Shown: positions 1-10,691, counted from the first letter of the stretch. The stretch is 64,000 nt of DNA from Neofusicoccum parvum (GCA_020912385.1 CP087208.1:2914001-2978000), one strand, 5' to 3'. Notes: generated by a model from the letters alone, not told the origin. Translations and numbers: made by a program.

Positions 1-589
1 TCGCGCCCTACTCTCGCTAAGCTGATACCGCGCGCGCTGCTGAAGAAGAGAGTTCCCGAGACGCGGTGCGTGGCGGGCGCTGCATGGGCCGCGAAATGAA
101 TACGAAGATACGGGCTGAATCGAAACCGGCGCCAAGCGAGTCGCGGGCAGGCGAGTCGCGCCGCCTTGGGATTTTTGCGGAGGAGCGAGAGGGCGCGTCG
201 GTGCGCGAAGCTGTTTCCGGCTGCGCCGCCAGAGATAAGAAGCTCTGGATAATTTGGCCACCCCGGCTCTTAAAGCGACGAGACTGCCGCCCGTTTCTTC
301 CTCTCTCTCTCGCGTCTACGAAGCCCGAGGACTTTCGCTGCGTTTTCCCGTTCCACCGTTTCCCTGTTCTCGTCCCGCCCGCTGCCTGCAACAGCCATTT
401 TGCTGCCACTCGTTTCAAACAACGACCAACCACCGTCCTCGTAAGCGCAGGGAACATCCACGCCGCACGCGCACCATGCACTAACCGCGCCAACCCAGAT
501 CCAACGACACTCCTTTTCCACGAAAAAAACAACCGTCCATCCTTCCGTCACGAATCCCATCCGCAACGAACCCGTTCCAATCCGCAACA
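1..589. other. Non-coding leader region
   Basis: No convincing gene. Long open frames exist on both strands but overlap each other and look like chance openings in GC-rich DNA. The last 250 bases become pyrimidine-rich and then A/C-rich, as expected for the promoter and 5' leader of the small gene that starts at 590. Confidence 0.5.
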
Positions 590-739
590 ATGCTTTCCGA
601 CAGGGACATCTTCATGGCCATGGTCTGCGGCTTCATCGGCCTGATCATCATGGCCATCGTCATCGTCTACCTCCGCAAGAAGCACGTCCGGAAGGTCAAC
701 GAGAACCTGCGCGCCAAGGCTGGTCTCGGCGAAGCGTGA
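590..739 (+). CDS. 49-residue single-span membrane protein
   Basis: A short intact frame reading MLSDRDIF followed by a hydrophobic span (about residues 8-28, rich in Met, Ile and Val), then a basic stretch RKKHVRK and a polar tail ending GLGEA. The start is preceded by a favourable CAACA context, and the upstream region looks like a fungal 5' leader. Codons are strongly C-ending in the third position, as in expressed genes of this genome. The shape (short lumenal or outside end, one helix, basic cytosolic flank) fits a small membrane subunit or regulator. I do not recognise the family. It is intronless as far as can be seen. The call rests on codon bias and membrane topology only. Confidence 0.6.
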   Translation: MLSDRDIFMAMVCGFIGLIIMAIVIVYLRKKHVRKVNENLRAKAGLGEA

Positions 740-2158
740 GAGCCTGAAAGACGGCCACGCGCCGCTGCGACCGAAAGAAGAACTACAAGAAACAAAAGCG
801 TGCATGGTCCCGCCATGGGACTGTGAGCACTCGTGCCATGGAAATAGGGAGCGAAGCATGCATCCTTGCGCAAGTGAGCACGATGCGCTGGTGATCTGCA
901 GGGCTGGATGCATCTGCGCCGGTCGACACGAGAGCGCGGACTGAGACCACGCAACCCCTCGTATTCATGTTTGTATTACCACATGGGCGGAAATTCCATC
1001 GGAGTATAATGGATGTCTTCAAGACAGGAATAGATAATGAACTAAGCTTTATTGGCCATGGGTTCATGGCGAACCTTTCTGCGATCGCGTCTGTACCACT
1101 TTTTTTTGAGTGTCTTTTTTGCCGAAGAGTTTATCTGCTCGTGAGGTACGGTACGTTATCTTCTATTGACTTGCCAGACGCAGTTAAAGATCATTCAGGG
1201 AGAACTCAAGTTGTGCTTCTGTGTCTCAGAATGTTTCCGCATTTTGCACAATGTTGCGAGCTCCATACGCTGCCTCTTTGCATTGTCTGCCTCCTTGTAC
1301 TCCAATTTCCATCCATCTGCTCCTTCATTATTCTCCTTTGTTGACCGCTTCTGCGATTTTGTTTAGCACGCAATTTTGTCTCCTGCTTCTCATCTTCCAA
1401 ACCAGTTTCATCTGAGGACTTGTTGGCTCGGTCAGGTGGTCCAGTTTTGGGCCACAGCATGCGCAGCTGTCACAAACATTACCTCCATTATCGAGTCCAG
1501 ATATTTGATTTCCGTCCATTATCCGGTCCACTGAGCTTTCTTGGACTTCACTGCGGCATTAAGGCTTGCTCTGATATCAGTTCCAATGTCTACGTGGGAC
1601 CGCCATGTTCCCTTCATCGACGACGAGCTGAAATCCGCTGCACGGAGATTCTAAATACGGAAGAGAAATGACGTCCATTTCTATACGCCGAGACTTTTCT
1701 GCGATGAAGACTTGGAATGATGCCCCCAGCAAATAATTCCGGCAATTGTTTGGAAATTTAGAGCCATCCATCTCTCGATAACCGCATACTGCTACTGCGA
1801 CGGGTTCCTTCTGCTTCCTGGAGGACCAGCGTGGGAGCAGTTCAAATATCAGCTTCGAGCAGGCTTCTTACTAAAGTAGGACTCTCGAATCCAGGTGTTT
1901 CAGAAGAGTATCTGGTCACTGTTTGTGTCACATGTATCTCCCTCAACACCGGGTGAACGCATCCGTCTCCTGCTCTCACCTGCAATTTGCCTCCGCGCCG
2001 CTACAACGCGCTCTTCGCTCGCGTTCACCGTGCGCGCATCGTCCGCGTCCGCGACACCCTCAGCCACGCCCACCGCCATCTCCAGCAGTCCACCGCACCC
2101 CACAACCCGACGCATCATCCGCATCCGATCGCTGCTCAACCGCGCACCAACCGCGACC
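740..2158. other. Intergenic region
   Basis: About 1.4 kb without a supported gene. From roughly 970 to 1900 the sequence is more AT-rich with many stops in all frames. The last 250 bases are C-rich and look like the promoter and leader of the gene starting at 2159. Confidence 0.5.
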
Positions 2159-2528
2159 ATGCCCTGCCGGGGCACCTTCATCGACGCCCTCAGCGTCACC
2201 TTCCTCTACATCATCTGCTTCCTCGGCTACTGCACGACCGTCCTCTGCACCCCCTTCGTCCGCGCCTACACCCTCCTCACCCGCGTCTGCTGCTGCCGCC
2301 ACGTACGTCTTTCCTCCCCCGCGCGCCCCGCTGACTGACATGGACACCCAGCGCCCGGCCGACTGCGACGGCGACATCGAGCAGCTGGACATGCGCTCCC
2401 AGGACGCCGTTCCGAAGGATCTGGACCCGCAGCGCAGCCCTGGCATGGCGCGGATCCTGGAGGAGATGCATGCGGCGGAGCGGAGGGGTGAGGTGGCGAG
2501 AACGGCTTCGGGTGGAGGGGCACAGTGA
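2159..2528 (+). CDS. Small Cys-rich membrane protein, one intron
   Basis: Two exons, 2159-2302 and 2352-2528, joined in phase 0 across a 49-nt intron (2303-2351). The intron begins GTACGT, contains the branch motif CTGAC and ends CCCAG. The product is 106 residues. Exon 1 encodes a hydrophobic Cys-containing N-terminal half (about residues 8-30, with further hydrophobic sequence to 40) ending in RVCCCRH. Exon 2 encodes an acidic, hydrophilic tail with a predicted helical EEMHAAERR segment. The CCC cluster next to the membrane could be palmitoylated; that is inference. No domain recognised. It resembles the other small membrane proteins nearby in general shape but not in sequence. Confidence 0.6.
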
Positions 2529-3198
2529 GGGAGGAAAGCGAGAAGCAGGGTTGGGCGGACAACGGGCTTTCGGGAGGAGTGGAGGCGTTCATGGATGTTG
2601 TCTGCTGCGGTGGCTTGGGTCTCGGAAGGCGTGATGGCACACGCTCGGGAGATAGTAGATCGAAGCTGGCCTCTATCGACCGCGATGTCTGTGAAGGTCT
2701 GTGAAGGTGTTGTCACCGAGGTTATCACCGACGCGGGAGTCAGCTTGCTTCATCTTCTCAATCTTATGGATTGAATGTGCGCCACGTAAGATCTACAGAT
2801 ATAATCTATTGCGCCATCAGTCGCAGATCGTCTTGGGTGTTGCGCCGAGTCTGATTGCCCCACATGGGAAACGAGGCGGCGGTCCGCACCCATCGCTGGA
2901 TTGCTAGATTCAGAGCCCGCTGAGTATCTGATGCGTCGCGGCAGCGAGCTCAGGTAAGTCACCACAGATCGAGTTCCCGATCTGGCAGAAGCCTACGTCA
3001 CTTCAGAGCCAGCGCGACTGCGAAGCTTTGGCGCAGGAAACTTCCACAGCCCTGAGAAACTCCCGCCGCGAGGTGACGCAGTGACCGCACCTTCCGCCGC
3101 AGTGCTCTCATGCCACGTGTGACACCTTTCGTTCTTCTCGGTAAGGATGTTGTGGCAGCGCTCGGGGTGTGGCCGGAGCACGCGCCTCCGCGGGCAGC

Positions 3199-3385
3199 TT
3201 AAAAGATCTCCCTGCCTCTGCCTGCGACGGCTCTGCTTTTTCCTCATCCACAGGCCTTAGCTGTTCTCCTTATTTGCGCCTGTAATTTTTGGAAGAAAGG
3301 GGATTCCGTATTGCACCGCTTCGGATCGCCCCGCCCAGCCATGCTCTGCTTTTCGTCGACCGCATCTGCCATGCGCAGATCTTCG
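3199..3385 (+). ncRNA. snRNA-like unit A of tandem array
   Basis: Layout: TATA-like TTAAAAG at 3199-3205; an Sm-site match AATTTTTGG at 3284-3292; a stem-loop at 3299-3332 (GGGG/CCCC base) whose loop shows ATTGCAC at 3310-3316; the word CTTTTCGT; then a perfect 6-bp hairpin at 3364-3380 (ATCTGC / GCAGAT) with loop CATGC. An Sm site followed by a stem-loop presenting ATTGCAC resembles the 3' half of U2 snRNA, whose loop IV binds U2B''/U1A-type proteins. The 5' half does not resemble U2. It may be an snRNA-derived relic or an unnamed Sm-class RNA. Ends are approximate. Confidence 0.4.
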
Positions 3386-3498
3386 AGGAAGAGCCGTGAT
3401 CCGCGCCACCGATACCCGCCAGCCCACTGCCACTGCCGGTGTGAGTGACAGGCAGCAGCCGGGCTTGCCCTCGGCAGCACAGACGAGGGCGAGGAGGG

Positions 3499-3712
3499 TA
3501 TAAAAGCCCGTCATCCCAGCCCCGACACCTACTCTTCTTCTTTCCCCTTAGTCTTCTGGCTGGAAGTTCCTGTGTTATTTAGACTCTCAGGTCTAAGCGC
3601 GAATGTCGCATTCAATTTTTTTTTCGAAACAGGGGAGTGCCGTCTTGCACTGCCTCGGCGCTCCCCGCCCACCGCTTTTCGTCGAGCGAGCCCGCCATGC
3701 GCGGGATCTCGA
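3499..3712 (+). ncRNA. snRNA-like unit B of tandem array
   Basis: TATA box TATAAAAG at 3499-3506; a T-rich Sm-like tract AATTTTTTTTT at 3614-3624; an 11-bp stem (3632-3642 with 3656-3666, one T-G wobble) enclosing a loop with CTTGCACTG; CTTTTCGT; then a hairpin CCCGC / GCGGG (3691-3705) with the same CATGC loop, extended by an outer CGAG/CTCG pairing. The stems differ in sequence from units A and C but keep pairing. The long T-run may weaken the Sm site. No protein-coding potential is seen. Confidence 0.4.
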
Positions 3713-3836
3713 GGAAGAACGGCGCGCCGCCATCGTCACTAAGCAGGCAAGCCCGCAGCGCACTCCAGGCAGCACCGTCGCCGGCCGTTGTAGCAACATG
3801 CCACGTGCCCGCGCAAGCGAGGCCCTCTGGCCTGCC

Positions 3837-4035
3837 TATAAAAATCTCGCTCTTCCTTGCCCGACCGTCTTCCTTCTTCTCCCCAGCTCTATGAGGTTGC
3901 GTTGTCGAATCTGAGATCAACATATAGTGATTGTCCAACTCAATTTTTGGAAACAGGGGAAACCGCATTGCACTGCCGCGGCGCTCCCCGCCCTCACTTT
4001 TCGTTGAATGCCTGGCCATGCGCCGGGTTTCGAGG
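3837..4035 (+). ncRNA. snRNA-like unit C of tandem array
   Basis: TATA box TATAAAAA at 3837-3844; a stretch GATCAA-CATATAGTGATTGT that faintly recalls the U2 branch-point-recognition region; a good Sm site AATTTTTGG at 3942-3950; a stem-loop (3956-3989) presenting ATTGCACTG; ACTTTTCGT; then a 6-bp hairpin 4011-4027 (CCTGGC / GCCGGG, one T-G wobble) again with loop CATGC. The Sm sites of units A, B and C lie 330 and 328 nt apart. Confidence 0.4.
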
Positions 4036-5827
4036 AAGAGTTGCCTGCGTGTACGCGCCTGAATGATGGAGTTGTTGCCCAGCACGCCCTCGTCGCGAGG
4101 TTGACTCGGCCTTGCGTCGCGCCGCCGGCTCGCAAGCCCACTGGCTTGACCACCGGGGAGTCGCGGCTCCAGGCCAGACAGCCTTGCTGTGTCCTTTGCG
4201 TCTTGGCCTTCCTGCCAACAGCTGTGGTGCTGCTGGCCTTCGACGGCGCGGCGATGTTGTTCGTTGCGCACGCCGTCACGCACGCCGTCGCGCGGCCACA
4301 ATCTTGCCCGCTTTGTCTGAGGGTGGAACCCAGAGCAAAGCGCTTCACGCCTCCCTTCCACAGCCACGTGTGCGCTGGCGCACTCCCAGTGTGTGCTTGT
4401 TCAGCTTGCGTGGTCACCGTGCTGCGCCGCCCGTTCCTTTTGTCAGGCGCCGGGCCATGCGCACGACCGTGGGGGAGAGAACGCGCATGTCGACGAGAAT
4501 CTGCGCGCTGGGCTGGCCCGGTGAGAGCGAGCATGATACCACGGTACCTGTAGGCATGGAGCTCGCGGAGCGCGCTCTTTGCGACAGCCGCCCTTCTTGA
4601 TCAACAACGCCACTGAGCGCAGGCAATCGGTGGGACCTGAGGCCCGTCGGCGCTTTCTGGCTCTCACCTGGTGGTGATACTCGCCCGCAGGATGGCTGTA
4701 ATTGTCTCTCCTACGTTGCTCTGCTCCGGGCTGGCGGGCACAGAAGCTCGTCGGTGTCGCCATGGGCTGCACTCTCAAACTGCTGCGCCGCGCGTCTAGC
4801 GCGGGCTGCATGAAGGAGAGAGAGCCTCTCGACACTCACTGTCATGGCTGACTTCTGTGGATAGCTGCGTCCTTAGCCCATCTGTGCCTCCAACGCTCCC
4901 ACGAGAGAGACGGGAACTTCATGCAAACAGCCTAGCAATGCCGGCATCTCTACTACAGTGATCAGTCGCGGACAGAACGCGCTGCACTCAGGCCCATCAT
5001 AGTGCAGGCTTCCGGCTTCCGGAGCCATGGTTTCTAAGCGCACCTGAGCGAGTCTCACGCTAGTCTATCATGGTAGCGCTCGTAGCAGCCACATGTCTGA
5101 TCAGGTCCACGCACCTTTGCACGCAGAGGGCAGAGCTGTTATGCGCTTTGCTAGTGGGACTGCGCTGCTCCCTGCCCTCAGAATTTAGCGCAGTGCGGAA
5201 TCCCCCCACGTGGATGCGAAATCCTTACTCTCCCGAAGGTGCTTCTTCTTCTGGCAATGGGGCTGCGACTCTGGCTCGCTCAACCGCTCACCAGAAGCAG
5301 GAGCGATAGGCCACGAATGTCTGCCATATCCCAGAATTACAATGTGATTTACCTGGTCTGCAGAGTGTCACGTCCTGGAGCTATCCTGAGCATGAAGCTG
5401 TTTGCACATCTACGCTTGCGCCCGCACCGCAGCCATCCCCTGCTTGCACCCAGTGTCACGCCTTGCGGTATTACTTTGGCAGGGCATCTTCCCCTGGCGA
5501 TGCGTGTGCTGTCCGTGCTGCTCAATATATCGCTGGACCATGCAGCCGCTACGAACGGGCAGCGCAGGGTGAATGAACCTGTAGATTTGTGCCGCTGCGG
5601 TACTGCCTTTGACGAAGTACTTCGCCGCCATAAAAACATCGCCGTAGGTGGCCATTCCCGTGCGAATGCTCACACTCTTGAACCCAGTCCGGCTTCTCTC
5701 CAAGGCTGCCGCTCAAATTTTCCCTGGCACCTCTACCTTATCTTAAGCTTCGGACTTGCAGCGCTGCCTGGGAGAGTAGGAGTCACCCGCTCGGCTTGCA
5801 CGCCAGTGGCAGAGTGCACAGGGCGAG

Positions 5828-6040
5828 TATAAACGCCACCAGCACTCCTTGATCACCTCTATATCTCTGGACCCCAATGAGCATCAGTACCCAAGGCCAG
5901 CGCTGCTGTCCGTCCACGCCAAATGACCTCAACTGCGGGGCCATCCGCTCCTTGCCGCCAGCGCCGCGCGCACTTTGCTGCTCGCGCCTGCCATTTGTGT
6001 CCCCTCCTGCCAATTTTTCTGGCGCGAACACGGCGCCAGG
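5828..6040 (+). ncRNA. Possible snRNA-like locus (TATA, Sm site, terminal hairpin)
   Basis: A TATA box (TATAAAC, 5828-5834) is followed 184 nt later by an Sm-like AATTTTT (6012-6018) and, directly after it, a perfect 7-bp hairpin CTGGCGC / GCGCCAG (6019-6039) with a 7-nt loop. Sm site plus immediate 3' terminal hairpin is the arrangement of U4 and U5 snRNAs, but neither the U5 loop GCCTTTTAC nor the U4 5' domain is present. It lacks the ATTGCAC loop and CATGC hairpin of the array. Could be chance. Confidence 0.22.
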
Positions 6041-6557
6041 CGGCAGTGACGTCAGGGTCCACCGCGCAGGCAGCTTCACTTCCGATTGCCGCTCAGCCCA
6101 ACACCTTCCCTCCACCTCTCTTCTTCTCATCCGCATATTCTCTCTCTCCCGCGTCATCTCGTGTAGCCCTGCTCTGTAGGGGCCGGTCAAGTCTCTGAAG
6201 CCGCCAGCAGGTAAGACATGACGCTTCCGCACCTCGCTACGAGCTGTCACTCACCTTCACAGCTCGCCGTCCCTTTCTCGCCACCTGCACTCAGGCGAAC
6301 ACGCCAGTGTCTGCATGTTCATCCGTCACCAACGCCGCTGCAATATTCCTCAGTTAAGTCCACGGACGGCGTCCCCATCACTAGAATTCTCACCGCCACC
6401 CCCCTTCCACCACATAAGCAAGCTCAATATCACTGTGCCCGCCTTGCGACCGCTTGCTTCCTTTTGCTACCTTATTCCTTGTATCTACAGACACAACTGA
6501 CGTTGCGACATGGGCACAATGGCTGATTAACCTGCAGTAACCGTCCGAAAGTACGCA

Positions 6558-7845
6558 ATGCCACCCAAGAAGTCCAGGCGTGGGGCTCCCCTCAAGGCCC
6601 TTGAAGCTCGGAAGCGAATGCTCGACGCGCAGAAGCGTAACCGAGAATCCGCTGCTGCTAGGGGCGGAGCCCGCGTTCAACCGGCTCGAGAGTCCGGTTC
6701 TGCCCGTTCGACGCGCGGCGTTTCGAAGATGGGCACATACGGATTTGCGACCCAATCTGCAATGATCGTAAGTCTACGGTCCATCCTCCTGTCCTAGGTC
6801 TTGAAGTACTGTGCTGACATACCTCAGTATGGCAGTGGCCATAACGAGCAGGAGGCTCGTGATGACATGTCTCGTCTCCATGAGCGTCTCCAGCGCGAGT
6901 CGGCAGCCCGTGCCTTGCAGCAGCTGTCCGCCGATTCAGCATACAACAACCCGGATCCTGATATTGCCGCTGCCACGGAACGTCAGGCTCAGCGCAACGA
7001 CGGAACGTTTCGGCCAGTCTCCTTCCTGCCACCGAATCTCCCCGGTGAGCCTGACGGCATGGGAAGCACCCGGACTCCGGTCACCGTGTCGAGCGGTTAC
7101 TCCGTATCAAACACTCCGAGCGGCCAGCTTCCTCTGCCCATATTCCGTCCTCCCAATGGCCCCAATGCTCCGAAGGGTCCTTCTCTCAACTTCCCTCTCC
7201 CATATCGATTCAATGACAGTCCGCCCTATGGCCCGACGTCTGAGAGTGATCTTATCTCTCAACATGCAGATGCAACCTCCTACAATCTCCGTTCTCAGTC
7301 CCGCGAGAGCTCGCAGGACGTTAGCAGCTCTATGGCAGTTCGTAGCCCCTCCGATGGCTATGGTTCAGAGGATCCCCCGTACGGACAATCTAATAGATAC
7401 ATGGCGTATCCATCCTCACTCATTGTGCAAGACGAAGACGAGGACGGAGATGGGGAGGATGAAGACGATGACGAGGATGACGATTGGTGTGGAGATGATG
7501 ACCCGCACGAGATTGAAGATGACGCTGACTACTCTGAGAAGGTCGTCCGGGAAGATGTCCTTGTCCTCAGGACAGAGCCCCAGCCAGTGAACAGTCACAT
7601 CAAGAAGCCTGAGGAGGACACAACCAAGGAGGATTTAATGACGGCAGACAATAGCAAGGATTCTATGGACAAAAGCAATGGTACCAAGCGGATTGCTACG
7701 TCGCTGCGTTCGAAAAATATGGGTTATACGGTGAGCAACAGTCTCCCTTTCCGAAGACAAAGCTGACTGAATGATGATGCAGAGTTCTTTTGTCGACGAG
7801 ATCATGTGGGCGAGAGAGCTTTTCGGAGCTCCCAGCATCGAATGA
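6558..7845 (+). CDS. Acidic protein of unknown function, two introns
   Basis: Three exons: 6558-6767, 6828-7730, 7783-7845, all phase 0; product 391 residues. Intron 1 is GTAAGT...CTGAC...CAG (60 nt), intron 2 is GTGAGC...CTGAC...CAG (52 nt). The N-terminus (MPPKKSRRG..., residues 1-70) is strongly basic with Arg/Lys/Ala-rich helical sequence; residues about 75-105 look like an amphipathic helix or coiled coil (RDDMSRLHERLQRESAAR). The middle is Ser/Pro-rich and disordered. Residues about 272-295 are almost only Asp and Glu. The last short exon gives a conserved-looking helix FVDEIMWARELFG. The layout suggests a nuclear protein, but no known domain is recognised. Confidence 0.7.
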
Positions 7846-8576
7846 GAAGTACGATTATGGACGCGTGGCAAGAATTGAGGAGCATCTTCACAGAAAAAAA
7901 GCAGTCTTTTTGAGATATGGTGGCTATGGGCAAGATGGGGTCTAGGCTGCCCTTCTAAGGATTTCCGGCACGGATTTGCTTTCTCTTTCTCATTCTTCTA
8001 CGAAATGGCTGGACAAAAGGAGCTTTCTTGCTGAAGGGACGTAGCAGTAATACACATACAGAGCATGTCTCAAGCTGTCATCATCATCGCCGTGAGTACA
8101 TGATTGAGGCCTTAGTGCGGTTACACATAGCATGAGGTTGGTGAAAGTCATCCGTAGAGGCGGCGCTGATGGTCTTCGTTCGGAGGGAATCACGGCCGCG
8201 GCGTATACGCTGCAGGCGCTCGACTCAATGATGAGGCGCAAATATTGGCATAATTTTAGAGACAACGGCTCCCAGAATGCTGAAAACGTGCCATGGAGTG
8301 AATACACCTGGTCGTGTTTGGCTGTGTTCGTTGCGGCACCAGAAGACCATATATTGGACTCGCAAAGAATTGTATCAAAGAGGCCCAAACCAGTATCCCC
8401 AGCCACGCCAGTCCCAGATTTAAGAGGACGGCGTCCCATCTGACAGAAATCCGCAAAGTCTCCAAGCTCTCCTCCCATCAACCAGCCAGCACGGCGCACA
8501 TCCATATCGTCAACCCGATCCGCCTCCCAAGCCTGTACGAGAGCAACCAGCGCGTCATATTCGCCGCCGGCATCCC
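7846..8576. other. Intergenic region
   Basis: Between two genes on opposite strands. Minus-strand open frames exist across 7990-8580 but break up in codon character and have no start with good context or recognisable domain, so I do not call a gene. Confidence 0.4.
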
Positions 8577-8924
8577 TCAAACCACCCTAACCGTGCTCAT
8601 CTTTCCCGCCGTCTCCGTCTCCGCCATCCCGGTGTACACCGTCCCCGTCCCCTCCGTCCGCGCCCCCACCCGCTCCAGCCACCGAGCCACCACGCTGCGG
8701 TCGTCGACCGCGCTGGTGCTGCTGTTGTTGTTGTTGTTCTGGCCCTGCCCGCGCCGCACCGACACCAGCTCGACGCCGCTCTCGGCGTCGCCGGCGCGGC
8801 GGTGGCGCGCGTGCGTGCGCGCGGTGTGGCGGCGCCAGTAGCAGCGGCAGGCGCAGAAGGTGAGGGGCGCGAGGAGGAGGGTCAGGGCGAGGAAGGCGGT
8901 GGCGATGGCGGTGTTGGGGCGCAT
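8577..8924 (-). CDS. Small signal-anchor membrane protein (115 residues)
   Basis: Starting at the ATG at 8924, the protein begins MRPNTAIATAFLALTLLL, giving one hydrophobic span (about residues 5-27) that ends in Cys residues (FCACRCYW), followed by a very basic stretch of Arg and His and then a polar tail with an Asn run and a C-terminal KMSTVRVV. The open frame extends further upstream in Pro/Thr-rich sequence with poor coding character, so the internal ATG is preferred. Single-span topology with a Cys-rich membrane edge matches other small proteins in this part of the window. No family recognised; could be over-predicted because the DNA is repetitive. Confidence 0.45.
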   Translation of the reverse strand: MRPNTAIATAFLALTLLLAPLTFCACRCYWRRHTARTHARHRRAGDAESGVELVSVRRGQGQNNNNNSSTSAVDDRSVVARWLERVGARTEGTGTVYTGMAETETAGKMSTVRVV

Positions 8925-9329
8925 GGTTGTGGGTTGCGGACCGTGTGGTGGTGGTAGCTGTGTGCTGTGGGTTGGTGTCAGTGGGGAGGGTGGGGTGGGG
9001 GAATGGGGTGGAGGGAGGGCGGACCTTGCTGTTGTCTGTCGTGGGGACCGTGTATGTGTGGGTGTGGAGGAAGGTGTTGTGGAGGAGCGGAGGAGGGAGG
9101 TGGTGGGGTTGAAGAAGGGAAGGTAGCGGGGTGTCAGTGTCGGCGGCGGTAGGCGAGCTAAACACATTTGCACGCACATTCACGTCCGGATGACGGCTTC
9201 AGCTCCCCATGGGAAGTGTTACGGTTGTGGTCAAACTTGTGATTTTTGATTCCATAGCTTGCTGCTCACTGCCTGTAAACTACCCCTGGGAAATGACCAG
9301 CCCAAACCCCACCCAGCTCGTTTGGTCGT

Positions 9330-9524
9330 CTACATGTCGACTGAATTCTTCTCCACAGGCGGCGCCGGGAGAGGCTTCTCGGCCGGGTTGGCGGGGGAGG
9401 CGGAGACGTCGGAGAGTCGACGGATGCGGAGGACGCGCTTGTGGGAGACGTCGAAGACGGCGAAACCCAGGAGAGCACCGAGGAGAGAGGTGAGGGCGTA
9501 GAGAACAACCGAAGAGAGCTGCAT
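9330..9524 (-). CDS. 64-residue single-span membrane protein
   Basis: Starts at an ATG at 9524 with a hydrophobic helix (MQLSSVVLYALTSLLGALLG, residues about 4-24), a basic flank (HKRVLRIRR) and a Pro/Ala-rich tail ending KNSVDM. Topology again is one helix followed by a basic membrane-edge segment. The frame is intact and lies in otherwise empty DNA. No family is recognised. The gene points away from the neighbour at 10051-10691, which is on the same strand upstream. Confidence 0.5.
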   Translation of the reverse strand: MQLSSVVLYALTSLLGALLGFAVFDVSHKRVLRIRRLSDVSASPANPAEKPLPAPPVEKNSVDM

Positions 9525-10050
9525 TGTAGGGTTTACTTAGGCAAATAGATTAGATATTGTAAAATGAGCTGATATATGGAGGTTTGAGCATACTGTAAAG
9601 GAGCTTCTGAGTAAAGTGGTTCAGGGTGGTTGTGGAGGTGGCTGGTCTGTTGGATCGACAGAGCGAAATTCAGCGGAGTTGAAGAGGTTGTGGCTTGGAG
9701 GCAGATAAAAGAAAACATCTGTGGGTATTTATGTGCGGAGGCACGGGGTGGCTGTGTGGGACAATAGGCACGGGGTCCGGCGATTGTGAAAGCATGCACC
9801 AACATTCACACAGGTTTGCTTCCAACAACTATAGGTCATATGACGGGCTGCTTGATCACGTTGATTTCAGATCTTCTGCCTAAGAATCCTTAAAGCATCA
9901 GCCCGTCCCAATCTGTTCCTAGAAAGACCCCGCAGGCAGTTGTCGAAGTCATCCGCAAATGGATTCACGGTGTATATTATAACAAACCCGTCTGAATAGA
10001 AGGTTCACCTCCGTATAATTGGCGGCAAGAAAGAATCCAATGAAGCCAAC
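9525..10050. other. Intergenic region
   Basis: AT-richer spacer between two minus-strand genes. It should hold the terminator of the upstream gene and the promoter of the 64-residue gene. Nothing else is seen. Confidence 0.4.
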
Positions 10051-10691
10051 TCAGAGCGCCTCCAACGACCTGCTGTGGATGCGAAGGTGTCCTTGCTGCT
10101 GCCCGGGAGCGCTCCTGGTGCTCTGGAAGGACGCGTAGCGCTGGACTCCGTCGCCAGTCTTCGAAGCCTTCTGGGGAGGGAGATCGACGCGAAGAATGCC
10201 AACGGGCTGGCCAGGCATGTTGTAGGATTGACGGCTGTTAGCATCAGCAGAACGGCCGGTGTTGGGTTCAGGGTTCGGGACGTTGTTGGGGCAAGGACTG
10301 TGTCCAGCGGAGCGAGACAGCGGGCCGTAGATGCTGGTTGCGGCACGAGAGGGGCCGCCGTAGGTACTGTTGACTGCACTGCGGTTGGCGGTCCGATTGC
10401 CGGTGCGAGCGGCACTCAGGCTGGCACTGCGGCTGCGGCCATATTCGGCCAGGTTGATGTTGTGGGAGTCAATGTCCTCCTTGTACTTGAACTCGCGAAT
10501 GCCCCGCCAGACCAGCCAGGCCAGCAGGCCGACGAAGAGGCCTCCAACGACCACGGCGGCGACGATGACGGCAATGGTGAACTCAGGGTCAGACCTGAAG
10601 CCGAAGTCGTGCCTCTTGACCTGCCACGGGTGTCAGAAGTGCAATGAACGGAGAGGGCGAAGTGACGCACGAAGATCTGAAGGCCCAACAT
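10051..10691 (-). CDS. Single-span membrane protein, Ser-rich tail, one intron
   Basis: Exon 1 (10691-10671) encodes only MLGLQIF. A 50-nt intron (10670-10621; GTGCGT donor, TCTGAC branch, GGCAG acceptor, phase 0) leads to exon 2 (10620-10051). Product 196 residues. Residues about 21-44 form one transmembrane helix rich in Val, Ala, Gly and Leu, followed by WRGIREFKYKEDID, a typical cytosolic membrane edge. The remainder is low-complexity Ser/Arg/Asn-rich sequence with many possible phosphorylation sites. The short N-terminal end contains FGFRSDPEF before the helix. Fungi have many such single-span proteins of unknown function; no extracellular domain is present here. The tiny first exon was chosen because it restores an ATG and perfect splice signals. 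Confidence 0.65.

Larger units (their letters stand above)
2529..6557. other. 4 kb non-coding region with snRNA-like array
   Basis: No protein gene is supported in this stretch. Open frames on the minus strand between 3600 and 4530 overlap in several frames and have no coding character. The region holds three tandem snRNA-like units (3199-4030) and a fourth looser candidate at 5828-6040, each listed separately. The rest (about 4050-5820) is GC-rich, unmatched to anything I recognise, and the last 300 bases are the leader of the gene at 6558. Confidence 0.55.

Noticed and set aside
3612..4534. Long minus-strand frames (251 and 205 codons)
   Set aside because: They cover the snRNA-like array in two different frames, with no domain and Arg/Ala/Gly shadow composition.
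7990..8580. 196-codon minus-strand frame downstream of the 115-residue protein
   Set aside because: No start context, no domain, composition changes abruptly; not supported as a gene or as a further exon.
8314..8841. 175-codon plus-strand frame
   Set aside because: Overlaps the more plausible minus-strand small membrane protein and has poor coding character.
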